NCBI GenBank assembly: GCA_001897155.1
Contig: MKSF01000026.1
Span: 1-64,000 of the forward strand
DNA length: 64,000 nt
DNA from: Bacteroidetes bacterium 47-18
GTDB lineage: Bacteria; Bacteroidota; Bacteroidia; Chitinophagales; Chitinophagaceae
Reading direction: 5' to 3'
Below are positions 15,982 through 25,438 of this stretch, one piece after another. The translations under genes were made by a program, and so were the position numbers. Within the stretch, counting starts at the first letter, position 1. The number at the start of each line of letters is the position of its first letter. The notes below the pieces were generated by a model. It did not search any database and had not been told where the DNA came from. It saw nothing but the letters and a program-made list of their open reading frames with translations.

Positions 15982-17318
15982 AATGATGTTTTGAATGCCG
16001 TGTTATGTATAATCTTGCCAGGATCAATACTGACCATATATTGTTCTTGCCGTTCGAAAAATCCCATAGCCCGGTAAATGACTGCAATGGCAAGCGTGAG
16101 CGTATGAGGATCATCCGGTTTCGCTATCTGAAAGAAATAATCCGAAAGCCGTAGCTGCTTATGCATATCTACTTCTCTTTGAAGCGTATCTATCCAATGA
16201 CTGATTTCATCTTGCTGGTTCAGGCGGTTCTGGAACGAAGCGAAAAACGAGGCTTTCATTTCGGGGGTTTCGGTAATCATCAGCCGTTTTTTTGGTTTTA
16301 CCGGAAAGAGATCTGTTTTTCTTTCTACGATTGTAAGGTCTTGCTGCAACCGAAATACAGACAATGGCGGAATATTGCCAGGCAGACGGATTGTTTTTTT
16401 GCTGCCCTCAATGACCTCTGTACTGTTTTCGACCAGGTGATAGAGGAAACGTTCTACCCGGGTATTGAACAGCGGCTTGTTCAGGTTGCTGAACAATTGC
16501 CTGATTTTGGGCTGAATGCGGTCGAGCCGTTTATCAATAATGGAAAGCGTCCGGCGCATTTCCTGGAAGAAAGTAATGGCTTCATGTACTCTCGCGTCAA
16601 CTTCTGCATGATCGTAGGCTGATGCATTGCTTTCCATCAGCCTACGTATCTGCTCTATTTCCCGGAATGCAATGCGGAGCTCCTTGTTTTGCCCCCTGAT
16701 GAGCTCAAAGCGTTCATCAATTTGCCGCAGTGTTTCCAGTATGGTGCCTTCCTGAAGACTAAGCTTTTTGTTTTCTCTTAGTGAGGCGACCGATTGGTCG
16801 ATCTGCCGGTCCAGAAAATCCAACTGGCTTTTTAACTGGGGCTTAAAGGCATCAAAATCAATACGGCACCAATCCAGGAATGCATCAAGGTCTTTGCTTT
16901 GTTTCAGTTTTTCGTGTAAAGCGAAGCATATTTTCTCAATCCTTGTAGGAGAGAAGTTGGCTTTTAGTATGTCGTGTGCCTGCCTGCAAAAAATGTATGC
17001 ATATTCCTTGAACGAGTATTCCTGCCGTTCTTCATCATAGCGGAGAAAGTATTCCAACAGGTTTGAGATCAGGGCATTGTAATGTTCCCTAGGATGACGG
17101 CTTTTGTTGTTTTCAATAGCTGGGTTTACCGTCTGCAGGGCTTCATGGATATCTTTTTCTTTAAAGCTATTTTGTGGAAATATTCCGTTCTGCATCTGCT
17201 CATACAACCATACGATCGCCAGGCCCGCTTTAGCTTCCGGGAAAAGCAGGTTATAGGTGTTTTCCTTTGAAATTTCTGAAAGGAAATGGAAGGTTGTATG
17301 ATTGTTAAGGGATGACAT
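15951..17318 (-). CDS. jetA: Wadjet kleisin-like subunit JetA
   Basis: 455 aa. MukF-like kleisin that bridges the JetC heads and recruits JetB. N-terminal winged-helix region (residues 1-120, including HHxTFHFLSEISKEN-like sequence at the start and DEERQEYSFKEYAYIFCRQA), a long helical/coiled-coil middle (residues 120-270, rich in E, K, L and R), and a C-terminal winged-helix part. First jet gene of the operon; only 5 nt separate it from the upstream STAND NTPase gene, so the five genes are probably one transcript. Confidence 0.85.
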   Translation of the reverse strand: MSSLNNHTTFHFLSEISKENTYNLLFPEAKAGLAIVWLYEQMQNGIFPQNSFKEKDIHEALQTVNPAIENNKSRHPREHYNALISNLLEYFLRYDEERQEYSFKEYAYIFCRQAHDILKANFSPTRIEKICFALHEKLKQSKDLDAFLDWCRIDFDAFKPQLKSQLDFLDRQIDQSVASLRENKKLSLQEGTILETLRQIDERFELIRGQNKELRIAFREIEQIRRLMESNASAYDHAEVDARVHEAITFFQEMRRTLSIIDKRLDRIQPKIRQLFSNLNKPLFNTRVERFLYHLVENSTEVIEGSKKTIRLPGNIPPLSVFRLQQDLTIVERKTDLFPVKPKKRLMITETPEMKASFFASFQNRLNQQDEISHWIDTLQREVDMHKQLRLSDYFFQIAKPDDPHTLTLAIAVIYRAMGFFERQEQYMVSIDPGKIIHNTAFKTSLWEIIIRRKI

Positions 17319-17323
17319 GCTTG

Positions 17324-20300
17324 CTACACAGACGTTGATTTATATGTGATCACATTCTCTCTAAACAGATAGGCGTCAGACGAACCCAATTCAACCATAT
17401 TATCTAAAATCCAAACAAAATCGTCTATCAGTCTTTTATTCTCTTTTATTTCAGATATATAGTTGTAGAATAGTTTTTTCACCAATCGTTCGGCAGCTAC
17501 AGACATTAATACGGTTAATTGCGTGGGTTCCTTTTTAAGAAGTTCAACAAGCCAACTAAGCCCTTCTGGCAAGAATGTTTTTTCACCAATTGTAGAAAAA
17601 ACATTCAAAATAGACTGCACATTAGCAGCACCAAAATCATTGATCATTTGGTGGTAAATTTCTTTTTTTCCATGCAGTGGCTGCCAATCTATTGCTTGTT
17701 CCTTCCAACCGGTATCAAGCAGCAGTTGTTGGACAAAATAACCGGTCCTGCTTCTTTTAATTTTTTCAAATAAGTATTCCCAAACCTCCCAAAAATGTTT
17801 AATTGCAGCGTTCTTAATTGTATCATCTGGGATATTAGCAACTATATCATCCAGTTTAGCTACAGAAAATTTTAAAACATCTGCGGCAAATTTGAAAAGA
17901 TCATTCTGGCGTCTATATGTTTGTGCATTAGCTATACTTTTGTCACATTCATCTAAAATAATATCCAAAATTAGTTTTGAAAATGAAGGGTCTGCAACTA
18001 TCAGCAATTCTGCCAAATAGAATTTGATTTCTAAAACTTCCTGAAATCCTACTTGCTTACCTTCTTTTCTTACTCTGTAAGAATAATCTTCTTCAAGTTG
18101 CAGATCCTTTACGAGTAGTGAAACGAAATGCCGAATAAACTCTTTGAGCTGTACGTCATCAGTAGCACCGGGAATCATCAATAATGCCCTTGGTAATAAA
18201 TATCCTGAATGACTATCAAGAGTAACAGTAGAAAGATCTAAAACTATATCCTCAATTTTTACTTGCTCTTCAATGTATTGATATTCTTTTTCTTTTGCCA
18301 ATTGAAGCCTGTTATTATCATAATCATCATAGAAATGCGGATTAGCTTTGCGATACGCTGCATATTGTACTACTGAAAACCATACTGTTTTTGTTTCTTG
18401 AAGGTAATGGTTAGAAAAAATCTCTCTGATGTATTTAGTTATTTTATCCACTTCATGTTCTGGAAATGGGGCGATAAGCATATGTACCATAATGAGCATT
18501 ACTTCATGTCGATCTTCTTCTGCTTTCAGAAAATTAAGCGGCAAATGAAAAGAGGATAAAGCCAATTCCTTTTCCATAAGATTGTAGCTCATATTCAGTC
18601 CAAAATTTTGGCTGGTCGTATCCTGGATAATTATTGCTGCGGTTCCCAGAATTTTATTTATACACCAGATTTTTTCTTCTTCACTCAATTGCCCGGCAAT
18701 ATCTCTTAGTCCTATAACAGCTAGTGTAACCGGACGATCGAAAAGGATATTAAGGTTTTCATTGCTCTCATATTCTTTCTGACAAGCTTGCCAATCTGGA
18801 TAACTTATGGATTCCTTTCCATCAAATGCTTTTTGCAATTGGCTTGAATAATTCATGGCTTTATTATCAGATTCAAACACCTCTTTGTCGGAATCCATAA
18901 ATTCCTGAACTTCTTTATCGTATTCTGGTGCTATAGGAAAGCCTCCTAATTCTTCATCGTATTCACCAACTTTATGATTTCTGATATCTATTTCTGTTAT
19001 TGTCTTTTTCCAAACAATATCTTTCTCTTGAATATCTGTTTTCAGCTGATCAAATACCTGGTGTATTTCCTTATTGAGCTTCCTGATATTAAACTGATAA
19101 TCTAAAATAAAATCCCTAAGCCCCCGCATAAATTTCTTCCTATGAGGCAATTGGTTAGCCTTCCATCGCTCTTCTTGTGCAAATGAGATTTTTTGGTCTT
19201 CAGGAGCCATTGCAGAATGTTCTTGTAGCGCCCTGCTTAAATCCCATTCATAAAATGCTCTTACTTTTAATAAAGGCAATTTTGATTCATCCACTTCAAT
19301 GGGGTATGCCATAGCAACACTCGCCAGTACCCCAAGAGGTGCCACATTATTTGTATTGCTATAGATGTACTCATAAATAAATTTGAGGTTGGCCCGGCTT
19401 GTCTCTGTTTTCCTAGCAGCCATACCTAAAAGGAATTTTTCAAAACTCATCAAAAGCGATTCTAAAAGATAATGAGTAACGCTTATTCCCCGATAGGCCA
19501 CCCATAATTCTCCGGCTCCCCATAGTTTTCTCATGGTTCCATCAGGCAATTCAAATTCAAGTTCTTTTAGCTGATGTTTATATTGGCATTTTGCCTGCGC
19601 ATAAAAAGCTACCGAATAATTAATGAACTGAACAAGAAACTCCAACCCCTTCAGTGGATGATATTGTAGTAGGTTATACAATGGCGTTTTGTAAACACCA
19701 GAAGGAAAAAATTCATGTTTATCTTCAATGCCCCAACAATCATCCCTATCCAAGCTATCATCACCGATCATCGCTCTGATGCTGCCAGGTGATGGTGGTT
19801 CAACAGGACGAAGTTTCCATTCCTTCCATGCACTCTCTACTATCAATTCGGGCAGTTCTTTTATTAACTCTTGGTTACCCAATCCTGAAAGACATTTTTT
19901 GATTACTCCTTTGTCCAATGAACGATGTTGCCGGGAACTGTTTTCCTCATTTGCAAACGCCTGCTCAACAAGTTTTTTTATTTCGTCTTTTGCGATAGAA
20001 GCCAGGTCGAACAAAATGGCTATCAAATCCTTTTTTCTCCCTTCCATTTCCCTTTGTTGCCAAAATTCTAAACCCGATTCAACTTCCCTTATGTAGTGTA
20101 GTACGACGCTTTTAGCTGATGCTAATTCATACTGGTCTATCTCATTGAATTGAAACATCAGCCTTGAGTGCCAGTCTGATAAATAAGATATTATATTAAA
20201 CCTATTAGCTGCAAGCTGATCGATATGCTTTTCAATGAACATAAGCATTTCTCTCCAGCCAGATCCTACAGGCAATAAGAGATTTACTTTGTCATTGTTT

Positions 20301-22363
20301 TCCTTGCAGCATGTTTTAATTATATGCAAACACCTTATTAGCAATTTTGCATTTTCTGCTAACAAATCTTTTTCAAAACCAATAAAAAATGTTTGACTGA
20401 CTTGTGATCTGAAAATTGCGGTAAGAATTTCGTCTGCCCAGTAGCGCTCTAATGATTTACTACCTAAAACCTCCCTTACAAGAGTTACTACTTTTGTTCT
20501 GTTTTCGGCTAACAATTCTTCTATCCAAAGCCTGAATGACCTTCTTATTGCAGGTTCTTTGCCTATTTTACTGAAGAAGTCATCAACATTGGTTGCATCT
20601 TCATAAACTGATGAAATATGTTTTATCAATGCCCAATCTTCCAGTATGTCATGAGCAGGTGTATATCTCCTGTTCAACGGTTCCTGCACCAGCATCTCGT
20701 CTTTTACGAGCAATGCAGTTGCTTCCGCATCAGCCGTAACTGGTTGGGTAAACAGTTTCATTTCTTTAGCCCGTTTAATTGCTATTTCCATGAACGCATT
20801 TTCCCGTTTAATTGGCAGTCCGTTTTTTTCGTTTGCCTCATCAACTACAAGGATATTCCACAACCTTTTTTTAAATTCTGCAAGTTCAATATCAGCATAA
20901 TCATCACCACTTTTATGTAAGGCTTTAACGGCAAAGTCTAAATACTTAGGGCTTTGCAACAATGGCCTGATTTTTTCATTGCCCAGCACACTATTTAACT
21001 GAGGGTATTTTTGAGAAACGGTTTCTAATTCTTCATCTGTCAATAGCGGAATTTCAACAACACCAATTTTTTCTTTGCTTAATCCAAACTTCTGAATAAT
21101 CAGGTCGATAGCATACTTTCTTGAAGAGACAATTAATTTAATATCAGGGTATTCAGTCAATATGCCCATCAGTTGTTTAAATGCGCATTCTGGATCTGCT
21201 TCCAATAGTTTTTCAAAACTATCCAGGTATAAGATTTTATCCGGAATAAGCGAGATACAGGAAAATATGTCCCGGATAGATATGTCAACGCCCTGATTTG
21301 AAAAAACATTAGCAATATGTGGCTGGTTAAATTGGTCTGCTCTAAATACGAAGACACCTGATGTCGCAAGTTCATTCTGCAACAAATCCTTCACTTGTGC
21401 TGATTTACCAACTCCGGGTTTTCCGGTCACTATAGTGATAGGAAATGTCGCAATCGATTGAACTATGTTATCGGTGATATCTGACCTTTTAAGATGTACT
21501 TCTCCAATGGTATCTTTTAGCGGGTTCACTATGGCACTACTGTCAGTTTTTAATTTTTCTATTGCGTTAAAGTGAGGGATCAAATTCTCTGCAGAAAAAT
21601 TTTTATAAATGTCCATTTGCCGGATGGTTTCGGTAGTTATATTTCCCCCATCTTTATTAAATGTTGTGGCAATGGCTGATAAGCCATCCCATATTTCTTT
21701 CTCGCTGAGGGTAGATGCTCTGCTCTTTGAAAGCTTAATCAGGTTTGAAAAATATGCCTGGTCTACACTCCCTGATTGCAACAAATCATACTCCAATACA
21801 TCCATGCATTTTGTAAATTCCCAGATCTCTTTGTCTGTTAAGGCAACATTGCCGTTGGCTTCTTTCAGAATGTTGCGTATAACCTCTAAGCGTTCCTTTT
21901 TCCCCTTAATGCGATTTACTTCATTAATAAAATCCGCTTCTGTTGCATGTGAATTAGCCCAGTTAAAGATGGATTTAAAATGATTGCGTTCATCCTTAGT
22001 TAACCCACCTTTTACGATAATCAGCTTGTCTTTTGTTTTATCGAAAATGGCAGCATTGTTATAGTCTTTCCAGAAGGCTTGCAACACCTCTTTAAAAGTC
22101 TCACTATTTTCAGTAAACGATACGTCATGTTTGATTTGCATCAATAATCTATGTTCGCCCAATCCTGACTTTGCAATGACTAACAAGTCATCTGTTTCAT
22201 ATCCTCTGCTGGTGTTTTGAAAACTAACTTCGATTATTTCATTTGAGGGTAGGCATGGGGCGCTACCTGCTATTACTAAGCCTGTAATAAAAGCTGTTTG
22301 GATGGATTGTTCAAAATTTGTACCTCCACCTCCTTTTTGAAATACACTTCCTTTTTCTGACAT
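17324..22363 (-). CDS. Avs-like STAND NTPase with N-terminal Cap4-type nuclease domain
   Basis: 1679 aa antiphage-type sensor. The N-terminal ~120 residues look like the Cap4/DUF4297 PD-(D/E)xK nuclease: GGGGTNFEQS at 11-20, D58/D59 (GYETDDLLV), and the Q76-x-K78 motif (LLMQIKHD). A linker is followed by a P-loop STAND NTPase with Walker A GKPGVGKS (314-321), Walker B ILYLDSFE (377-384) and an IVSSRK sensor segment near 410. From about 620 to the end is a long helical repeat region of the kind that binds phage proteins in Avs systems. In that family, recognition of a viral protein triggers oligomerisation and DNA cleavage. I cannot say which Avs type or which trigger. It sits between the SbcD fragment (19 nt upstream) and jetA (5 nt downstream). 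Confidence 0.75.
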   Translation of the reverse strand: MSEKGSVFQKGGGGTNFEQSIQTAFITGLVIAGSAPCLPSNEIIEVSFQNTSRGYETDDLLVIAKSGLGEHRLLMQIKHDVSFTENSETFKEVLQAFWKDYNNAAIFDKTKDKLIIVKGGLTKDERNHFKSIFNWANSHATEADFINEVNRIKGKKERLEVIRNILKEANGNVALTDKEIWEFTKCMDVLEYDLLQSGSVDQAYFSNLIKLSKSRASTLSEKEIWDGLSAIATTFNKDGGNITTETIRQMDIYKNFSAENLIPHFNAIEKLKTDSSAIVNPLKDTIGEVHLKRSDITDNIVQSIATFPITIVTGKPGVGKSAQVKDLLQNELATSGVFVFRADQFNQPHIANVFSNQGVDISIRDIFSCISLIPDKILYLDSFEKLLEADPECAFKQLMGILTEYPDIKLIVSSRKYAIDLIIQKFGLSKEKIGVVEIPLLTDEELETVSQKYPQLNSVLGNEKIRPLLQSPKYLDFAVKALHKSGDDYADIELAEFKKRLWNILVVDEANEKNGLPIKRENAFMEIAIKRAKEMKLFTQPVTADAEATALLVKDEMLVQEPLNRRYTPAHDILEDWALIKHISSVYEDATNVDDFFSKIGKEPAIRRSFRLWIEELLAENRTKVVTLVREVLGSKSLERYWADEILTAIFRSQVSQTFFIGFEKDLLAENAKLLIRCLHIIKTCCKENNDKVNLLLPVGSGWREMLMFIEKHIDQLAANRFNIISYLSDWHSRLMFQFNEIDQYELASAKSVVLHYIREVESGLEFWQQREMEGRKKDLIAILFDLASIAKDEIKKLVEQAFANEENSSRQHRSLDKGVIKKCLSGLGNQELIKELPELIVESAWKEWKLRPVEPPSPGSIRAMIGDDSLDRDDCWGIEDKHEFFPSGVYKTPLYNLLQYHPLKGLEFLVQFINYSVAFYAQAKCQYKHQLKELEFELPDGTMRKLWGAGELWVAYRGISVTHYLLESLLMSFEKFLLGMAARKTETSRANLKFIYEYIYSNTNNVAPLGVLASVAMAYPIEVDESKLPLLKVRAFYEWDLSRALQEHSAMAPEDQKISFAQEERWKANQLPHRKKFMRGLRDFILDYQFNIRKLNKEIHQVFDQLKTDIQEKDIVWKKTITEIDIRNHKVGEYDEELGGFPIAPEYDKEVQEFMDSDKEVFESDNKAMNYSSQLQKAFDGKESISYPDWQACQKEYESNENLNILFDRPVTLAVIGLRDIAGQLSEEEKIWCINKILGTAAIIIQDTTSQNFGLNMSYNLMEKELALSSFHLPLNFLKAEEDRHEVMLIMVHMLIAPFPEHEVDKITKYIREIFSNHYLQETKTVWFSVVQYAAYRKANPHFYDDYDNNRLQLAKEKEYQYIEEQVKIEDIVLDLSTVTLDSHSGYLLPRALLMIPGATDDVQLKEFIRHFVSLLVKDLQLEEDYSYRVRKEGKQVGFQEVLEIKFYLAELLIVADPSFSKLILDIILDECDKSIANAQTYRRQNDLFKFAADVLKFSVAKLDDIVANIPDDTIKNAAIKHFWEVWEYLFEKIKRSRTGYFVQQLLLDTGWKEQAIDWQPLHGKKEIYHQMINDFGAANVQSILNVFSTIGEKTFLPEGLSWLVELLKKEPTQLTVLMSVAAERLVKKLFYNYISEIKENKRLIDDFVWILDNMVELGSSDAYLFRENVITYKSTSV

Positions 22364-22382
22364 TGAATATCATTTTATTATA

Positions 22383-22994
22383 CTAAAACACCCACTGCAT
22401 TCTCTGGATCTCTAAACATCTTATCATAATGCCCATCGCAATGATGGCCTGCCCGGGTTGCTTTTTAGCCAGTGCATATGCATACGCTTCTTTATAAAAG
22501 GTGGCAACACCTTCCGAATAAGGATTATCACTATCCGGTATTACCGGATAATCTCCCATGCGCAGGAAAGGAACGGCCAAGCACCACGCTTCCACGTTCC
22601 CATCTTTACCTTTCAATGGAGTAATTAATTTGCTATAGTCAATCGCTCCGTTTTCGTCCTTTTCAACCAACCCAACAATATGGATATTGGATGACTCCAA
22701 AAGCGGTTTGGGTGATTCCAGGCGCGATGCGGAATCTTGGTTTCCGGCGATTATGATTATTTGCAGATTGGGATTCACCCTTATAACCCTGTTAAGGAAT
22801 GTGTAGAATAGCCTAATAGACGCAGCCGATGGGTTGGACAGGTCGAACACATCACCACTGATGAATAACACATCCACCTGCTCATCCTGGAGCGTTTGTA
22901 CCAGCCAATCCAGAAAATGTTTGTGCTCATAGCTGCGATCATACTCGTGGAAGAGCTGACCTATGTGCCAGTCGGCAGTGTGGAGTATTTTCAC
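22383..22994 (-). CDS. Truncated SbcD-like metallophosphoesterase with altered active site
   Basis: 203 aa against about 400 for SbcD, the nuclease subunit of the SbcCD (Mre11-Rad50-like) complex. It keeps motif I (TADWHIG, D7 and H9) and motif II (ISGDVFD), but motif III reads AGNQDSASR where SbcD has GNHD, so a metal/proton His is replaced by Gln. The protein follows SbcD to AIIAMG near residue 188, just before the GHxH motif, then diverges (IMIRCLEIQRMQWVF) and stops. In another frame the same DNA reads KMFRDPENAVGVLV-stop, as if the end of a different gene had been joined here. It is either a decayed gene or a non-nucleolytic fragment retained at the head of the defence operon. No sbcC is nearby. 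Confidence 0.8.
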   Translation of the reverse strand: MKILHTADWHIGQLFHEYDRSYEHKHFLDWLVQTLQDEQVDVLFISGDVFDLSNPSAASIRLFYTFLNRVIRVNPNLQIIIIAGNQDSASRLESPKPLLESSNIHIVGLVEKDENGAIDYSKLITPLKGKDGNVEAWCLAVPFLRMGDYPVIPDSDNPYSEGVATFYKEAYAYALAKKQPGQAIIAMGIMIRCLEIQRMQWVF

Positions 22995-23217
22995 GGTTTA
23001 GGTTTGAAAAAATAATTTAATATACTAAATAATAGCTATCTATATATTTTGCAATATAATTACTTTTGTCAAATTGCCCAATAAAATAAATATTATTAAA
23101 AAATAAGTATTTATTGTAATGATTCAATGGAAGAATAGAGAGAATAGGGCCTTCCAAAAATCCTTACTTTTATTTAGGAAGACTTGGAGAGAAGAAAAAC
23201 TATGGTTTACTTTTTTA

Positions 23218-23601
23218 TCAATACAACTTAAAATTGCCACTTTCATAAATCAGATTATGAAGCAACAGCTTTTGCAAAAGAATATGCTTTTGTGCCAATG
23301 TGGCTAACTTATAAATATCTTTCAAAGACTTTAATGAAGACAACAATGAATGAAGGTGAATCCACTGTTCTGACTCTTTAACAGCTTCCTGTCTGCTGGA
23401 GGTAAATATATCTTTATCTTCAATCAATTTATTGTAAAGCCTGTTATAGGTATCTCCATCAATTTTTCTACTCAATAATAATTCTTCCAACGTTGCTAAT
23501 TTCTTTTCTACCGCTAAGATTTGCCTGTTTCTGGAAGCAATAATATCCTTTTGGTCCTGTGCCATTTTATGTAATATGGCTTCTGCCTTAACTGTGATCA
23601 C
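23218..23601 (-). CDS. C-terminal coiled-coil part of a split serine recombinase
   Basis: 127 aa, apparently starting with GTG at 23601, which overlaps the stop of the upstream recombinase frame. The sequence is a long amphipathic helix (residues 10-75, HKMAQDQKDIIASRNRQIL...LEELLLSRKIDGDTYNRLYNK) followed by a helical end. That is the C-terminal coiled coil of large serine recombinases, which controls synapsis and direction. The two frames are one base apart, so this is most likely a single gene broken by a frameshift. A coupled two-protein recombinase is possible but less likely. Confidence 0.65.
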   Translation of the reverse strand: MITVKAEAILHKMAQDQKDIIASRNRQILAVEKKLATLEELLLSRKIDGDTYNRLYNKLIEDKDIFTSSRQEAVKESEQWIHLHSLLSSLKSLKDIYKLATLAQKHILLQKLLLHNLIYESGNFKLY

Positions 23602-24629
23602 ACTGAGTTGTGCGGCTCTGTGAGCTTAAATGCATCTAACAAGGTTTCAAATTGAATATGAAGCCTATCTGCATTGTAATTAGCACCATTGTGGGTGAGG
23701 CATCGGTAATAAGGATAATAGTTTCTTCTACCCTTGGACAAGCCTGCTGTCATATTCCTTCCACACCAACATTGCAATAACCCCCGCAACGGAAATAACT
23801 CTTTAGGTTGTGATCTGGATATCTTTGGTTTTTGGCTCCTCTTTTTCGCCAGCCAGAAATCAGATTCCATGATGAGGGGCTGATGAATACCTTTTACGTA
23901 TCGTTCTTTTTCTTTCCCGTTTGCTGGAATTTTGATCAGGCCGGCATAGGTCGCGTTATTCAATACGTTCTGAATAGCACTGTTGCCAGATTTGTCAAAC
24001 CCTTGTTGTTGTGCGAGTTGACGAATAATTTGGATAGATGCTCCGGCTAAATAGTTGCGATATATACTGCGTACAACTTCCGCTTTATCCTCATCAATAA
24101 GCAAAACGGTTCTGTTATTCCTGTCCTTTGCATTGATATAGCCAAAAGGCGGTTTACCTATATACCGACCGGAAAGCCGTGCATAATGGATGTTGTCTCT
24201 GGTCCTTTTCCTTATTTGCAACAACTCCTGATTAGCCAGCAAATAAGCAAAAGCTCTTCTTGTAAATACAGAAGGGTCATTAACATCAATATCTACAGCT
24301 TCATCAACAGCCAGCACTTTAAGTTTGAATTGTTGTTCCAGCATCTTGATCTTATAGAAAGCCTCTGAAAAATCCCGACTAAAGCGGTCATGGCTGGCAA
24401 TAATAAGATAGGATACCTTGGGATGATGTCTTTTTATGAAAAGCTCCAGGGCTTTGTAGTCCGGACGGTCAAAAGTATCACTTCTTTCTCCATTGTCGGT
24501 AAAAATAGCCAGGAGTTCAAGGTCATTCCTGTGGCAGTAACCCTGTATAGATGCTTCCTGAGACTCCAACGAATATTTGGACTGGTCCCTTGAGCTTATT
24601 CTCCTGTACCCAATCGCAGAGTTTTTCAT
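23598..24629 (-). CDS. Large serine recombinase, catalytic and DNA-binding part
   Basis: 343 aa site-specific integrase of a mobile element. Resolvase domain at residues 1-150 with GYRRISSRDQ (nucleophile S12 by alignment) and the SHDRFSRD motif near 80. The recombinase domain follows (GKPPFGY near 160, LNNATYAG near 228), then a zinc-ribbon segment with CWCGRNM (about 290) and a later Cys in YYRCLTHNG. The coiled-coil tail is displaced into the next frame (23218-23601). It lies at one edge of the Wadjet/Avs block and about 500 bp from tRNA-Glu copy 2, so it plausibly brought in or moved the block. Confidence 0.85.
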   Translation of the reverse strand: MKNSAIGYRRISSRDQSKYSLESQEASIQGYCHRNDLELLAIFTDNGERSDTFDRPDYKALELFIKRHHPKVSYLIIASHDRFSRDFSEAFYKIKMLEQQFKLKVLAVDEAVDIDVNDPSVFTRRAFAYLLANQELLQIRKRTRDNIHYARLSGRYIGKPPFGYINAKDRNNRTVLLIDEDKAEVVRSIYRNYLAGASIQIIRQLAQQQGFDKSGNSAIQNVLNNATYAGLIKIPANGKEKERYVKGIHQPLIMESDFWLAKKRSQKPKISRSQPKELFPLRGLLQCWCGRNMTAGLSKGRRNYYPYYRCLTHNGANYNADRLHIQFETLLDAFKLTEPHNSV

Positions 24630-24794
24630 TTTTCGACAATGTATACAACAATGAAAGATATCAGGTATAAAAATACGCAGTTGAGATTACGTCAATATCA
24701 ATTAACCTTCTTTACCGGAAGATATTACATATACTTAATGTTGAATTCAATTTTATGATCCACTTTTATGATTGTAATCAAATGTATAGCACCA

Positions 24795-24920
24795 ATGGAA
24801 GACAGCGGTCAATCTAACGAACAGGCAAATAATCTTATCAATATAGATTATCTGGAAGATGAAGTCTTGGCTCTAATCGCACAAATTATAGTCGATTATT
24901 TACTGAAGGCAGAGAAATAG
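24795..24920 (+). CDS. Small acidic protein divergent from the recombinase
   Basis: 41 aa, ATG at 24795 to TAG at 24920 (MEDSGQSNEQANNL, then DYLEDEVLALIAQIIVDYL, then LKAEK). One amphipathic helix is predicted by eye. It lies about 165 bp upstream of and divergent from the serine recombinase. Tiny ORFs beside Bacteroidota recombinases can be directionality or accessory factors, but nothing in the sequence proves that. It could be chance, although its composition looks protein-like. Confidence 0.4.
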   Translation: MEDSGQSNEQANNLINIDYLEDEVLALIAQIIVDYLLKAEK

Positions 24921-25085
24921 AAAGAAATAAAAAAGCTTTTTTATAATAGACTGATTATCAGTAGGTGTTCAAACAACTCCCGGATGGGAGTTAGAACCCT
25001 GTTATCGTTATATAGTGTTGATTATTAAATAGATAGAAAATGTTTGATGCTAATTTTTTTAGTCGATATTTCTTGCCCAAAAACA

Positions 25086-25118
25086 AAAGAGGCTAACTAT
25101 CAATTAGTTAGCCTCTTT
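25086..25118 (-). terminator. Terminator of tRNA-Glu copy 2
   Basis: 13-bp perfect stem (aaagaggctaact / agttagcctcttt), loop atcaatt, 15 nt beyond the tRNA 3' end on the minus strand. Confidence 0.85.
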
Positions 25119-25132
25119 AAAGGAAGTTATTG

Positions 25133-25204
25133 TACCACGTACGGGAATCGAACCCGTGATTCCTCCGTGAAAGGGAGGCGTCTTAACCCCTTGACCAACG
25201 CGGC
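25133..25204 (-). tRNA. tRNA-Glu (anticodon TTC), copy 2
   Basis: Identical over all 72 nt to the copies at 5371 and 31027, with the same full acceptor pairing and discriminator A. Confidence 0.97.
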
Positions 25205-25397
25205 AGATATTTATAAAAATAAGAACTTAGTGTTTTCAGTACCCTTTGATGCCAGATTATTTATGGTGATAATCAGTAAGTAAATTATCCGTATCATAAA
25301 ACAGGTCGAATCGAATAAACAAGGATTATAAAGAAAATACTCTGTTTATTATCAATTGTTTAAGAACTTTTAAGCATCATCTGTATCTGACGGAGTG

Positions 25398-25428
25398 CAA
25401 AAATAAATCAAGGTTTTGATTCTGCAAA
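25398..25428 (-). promoter_or_regulatory. Promoter upstream of tRNA-Glu copy 2
   Basis: Minus-strand TTTG-N19-TATTTTTG, a full consensus match. It lies about 190 nt from the tRNA, leaving room for a lost gene between; no second tRNA is visible in 25205-25397. Confidence 0.65.
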
Positions 25429-25438
25429 AAATATTTTT

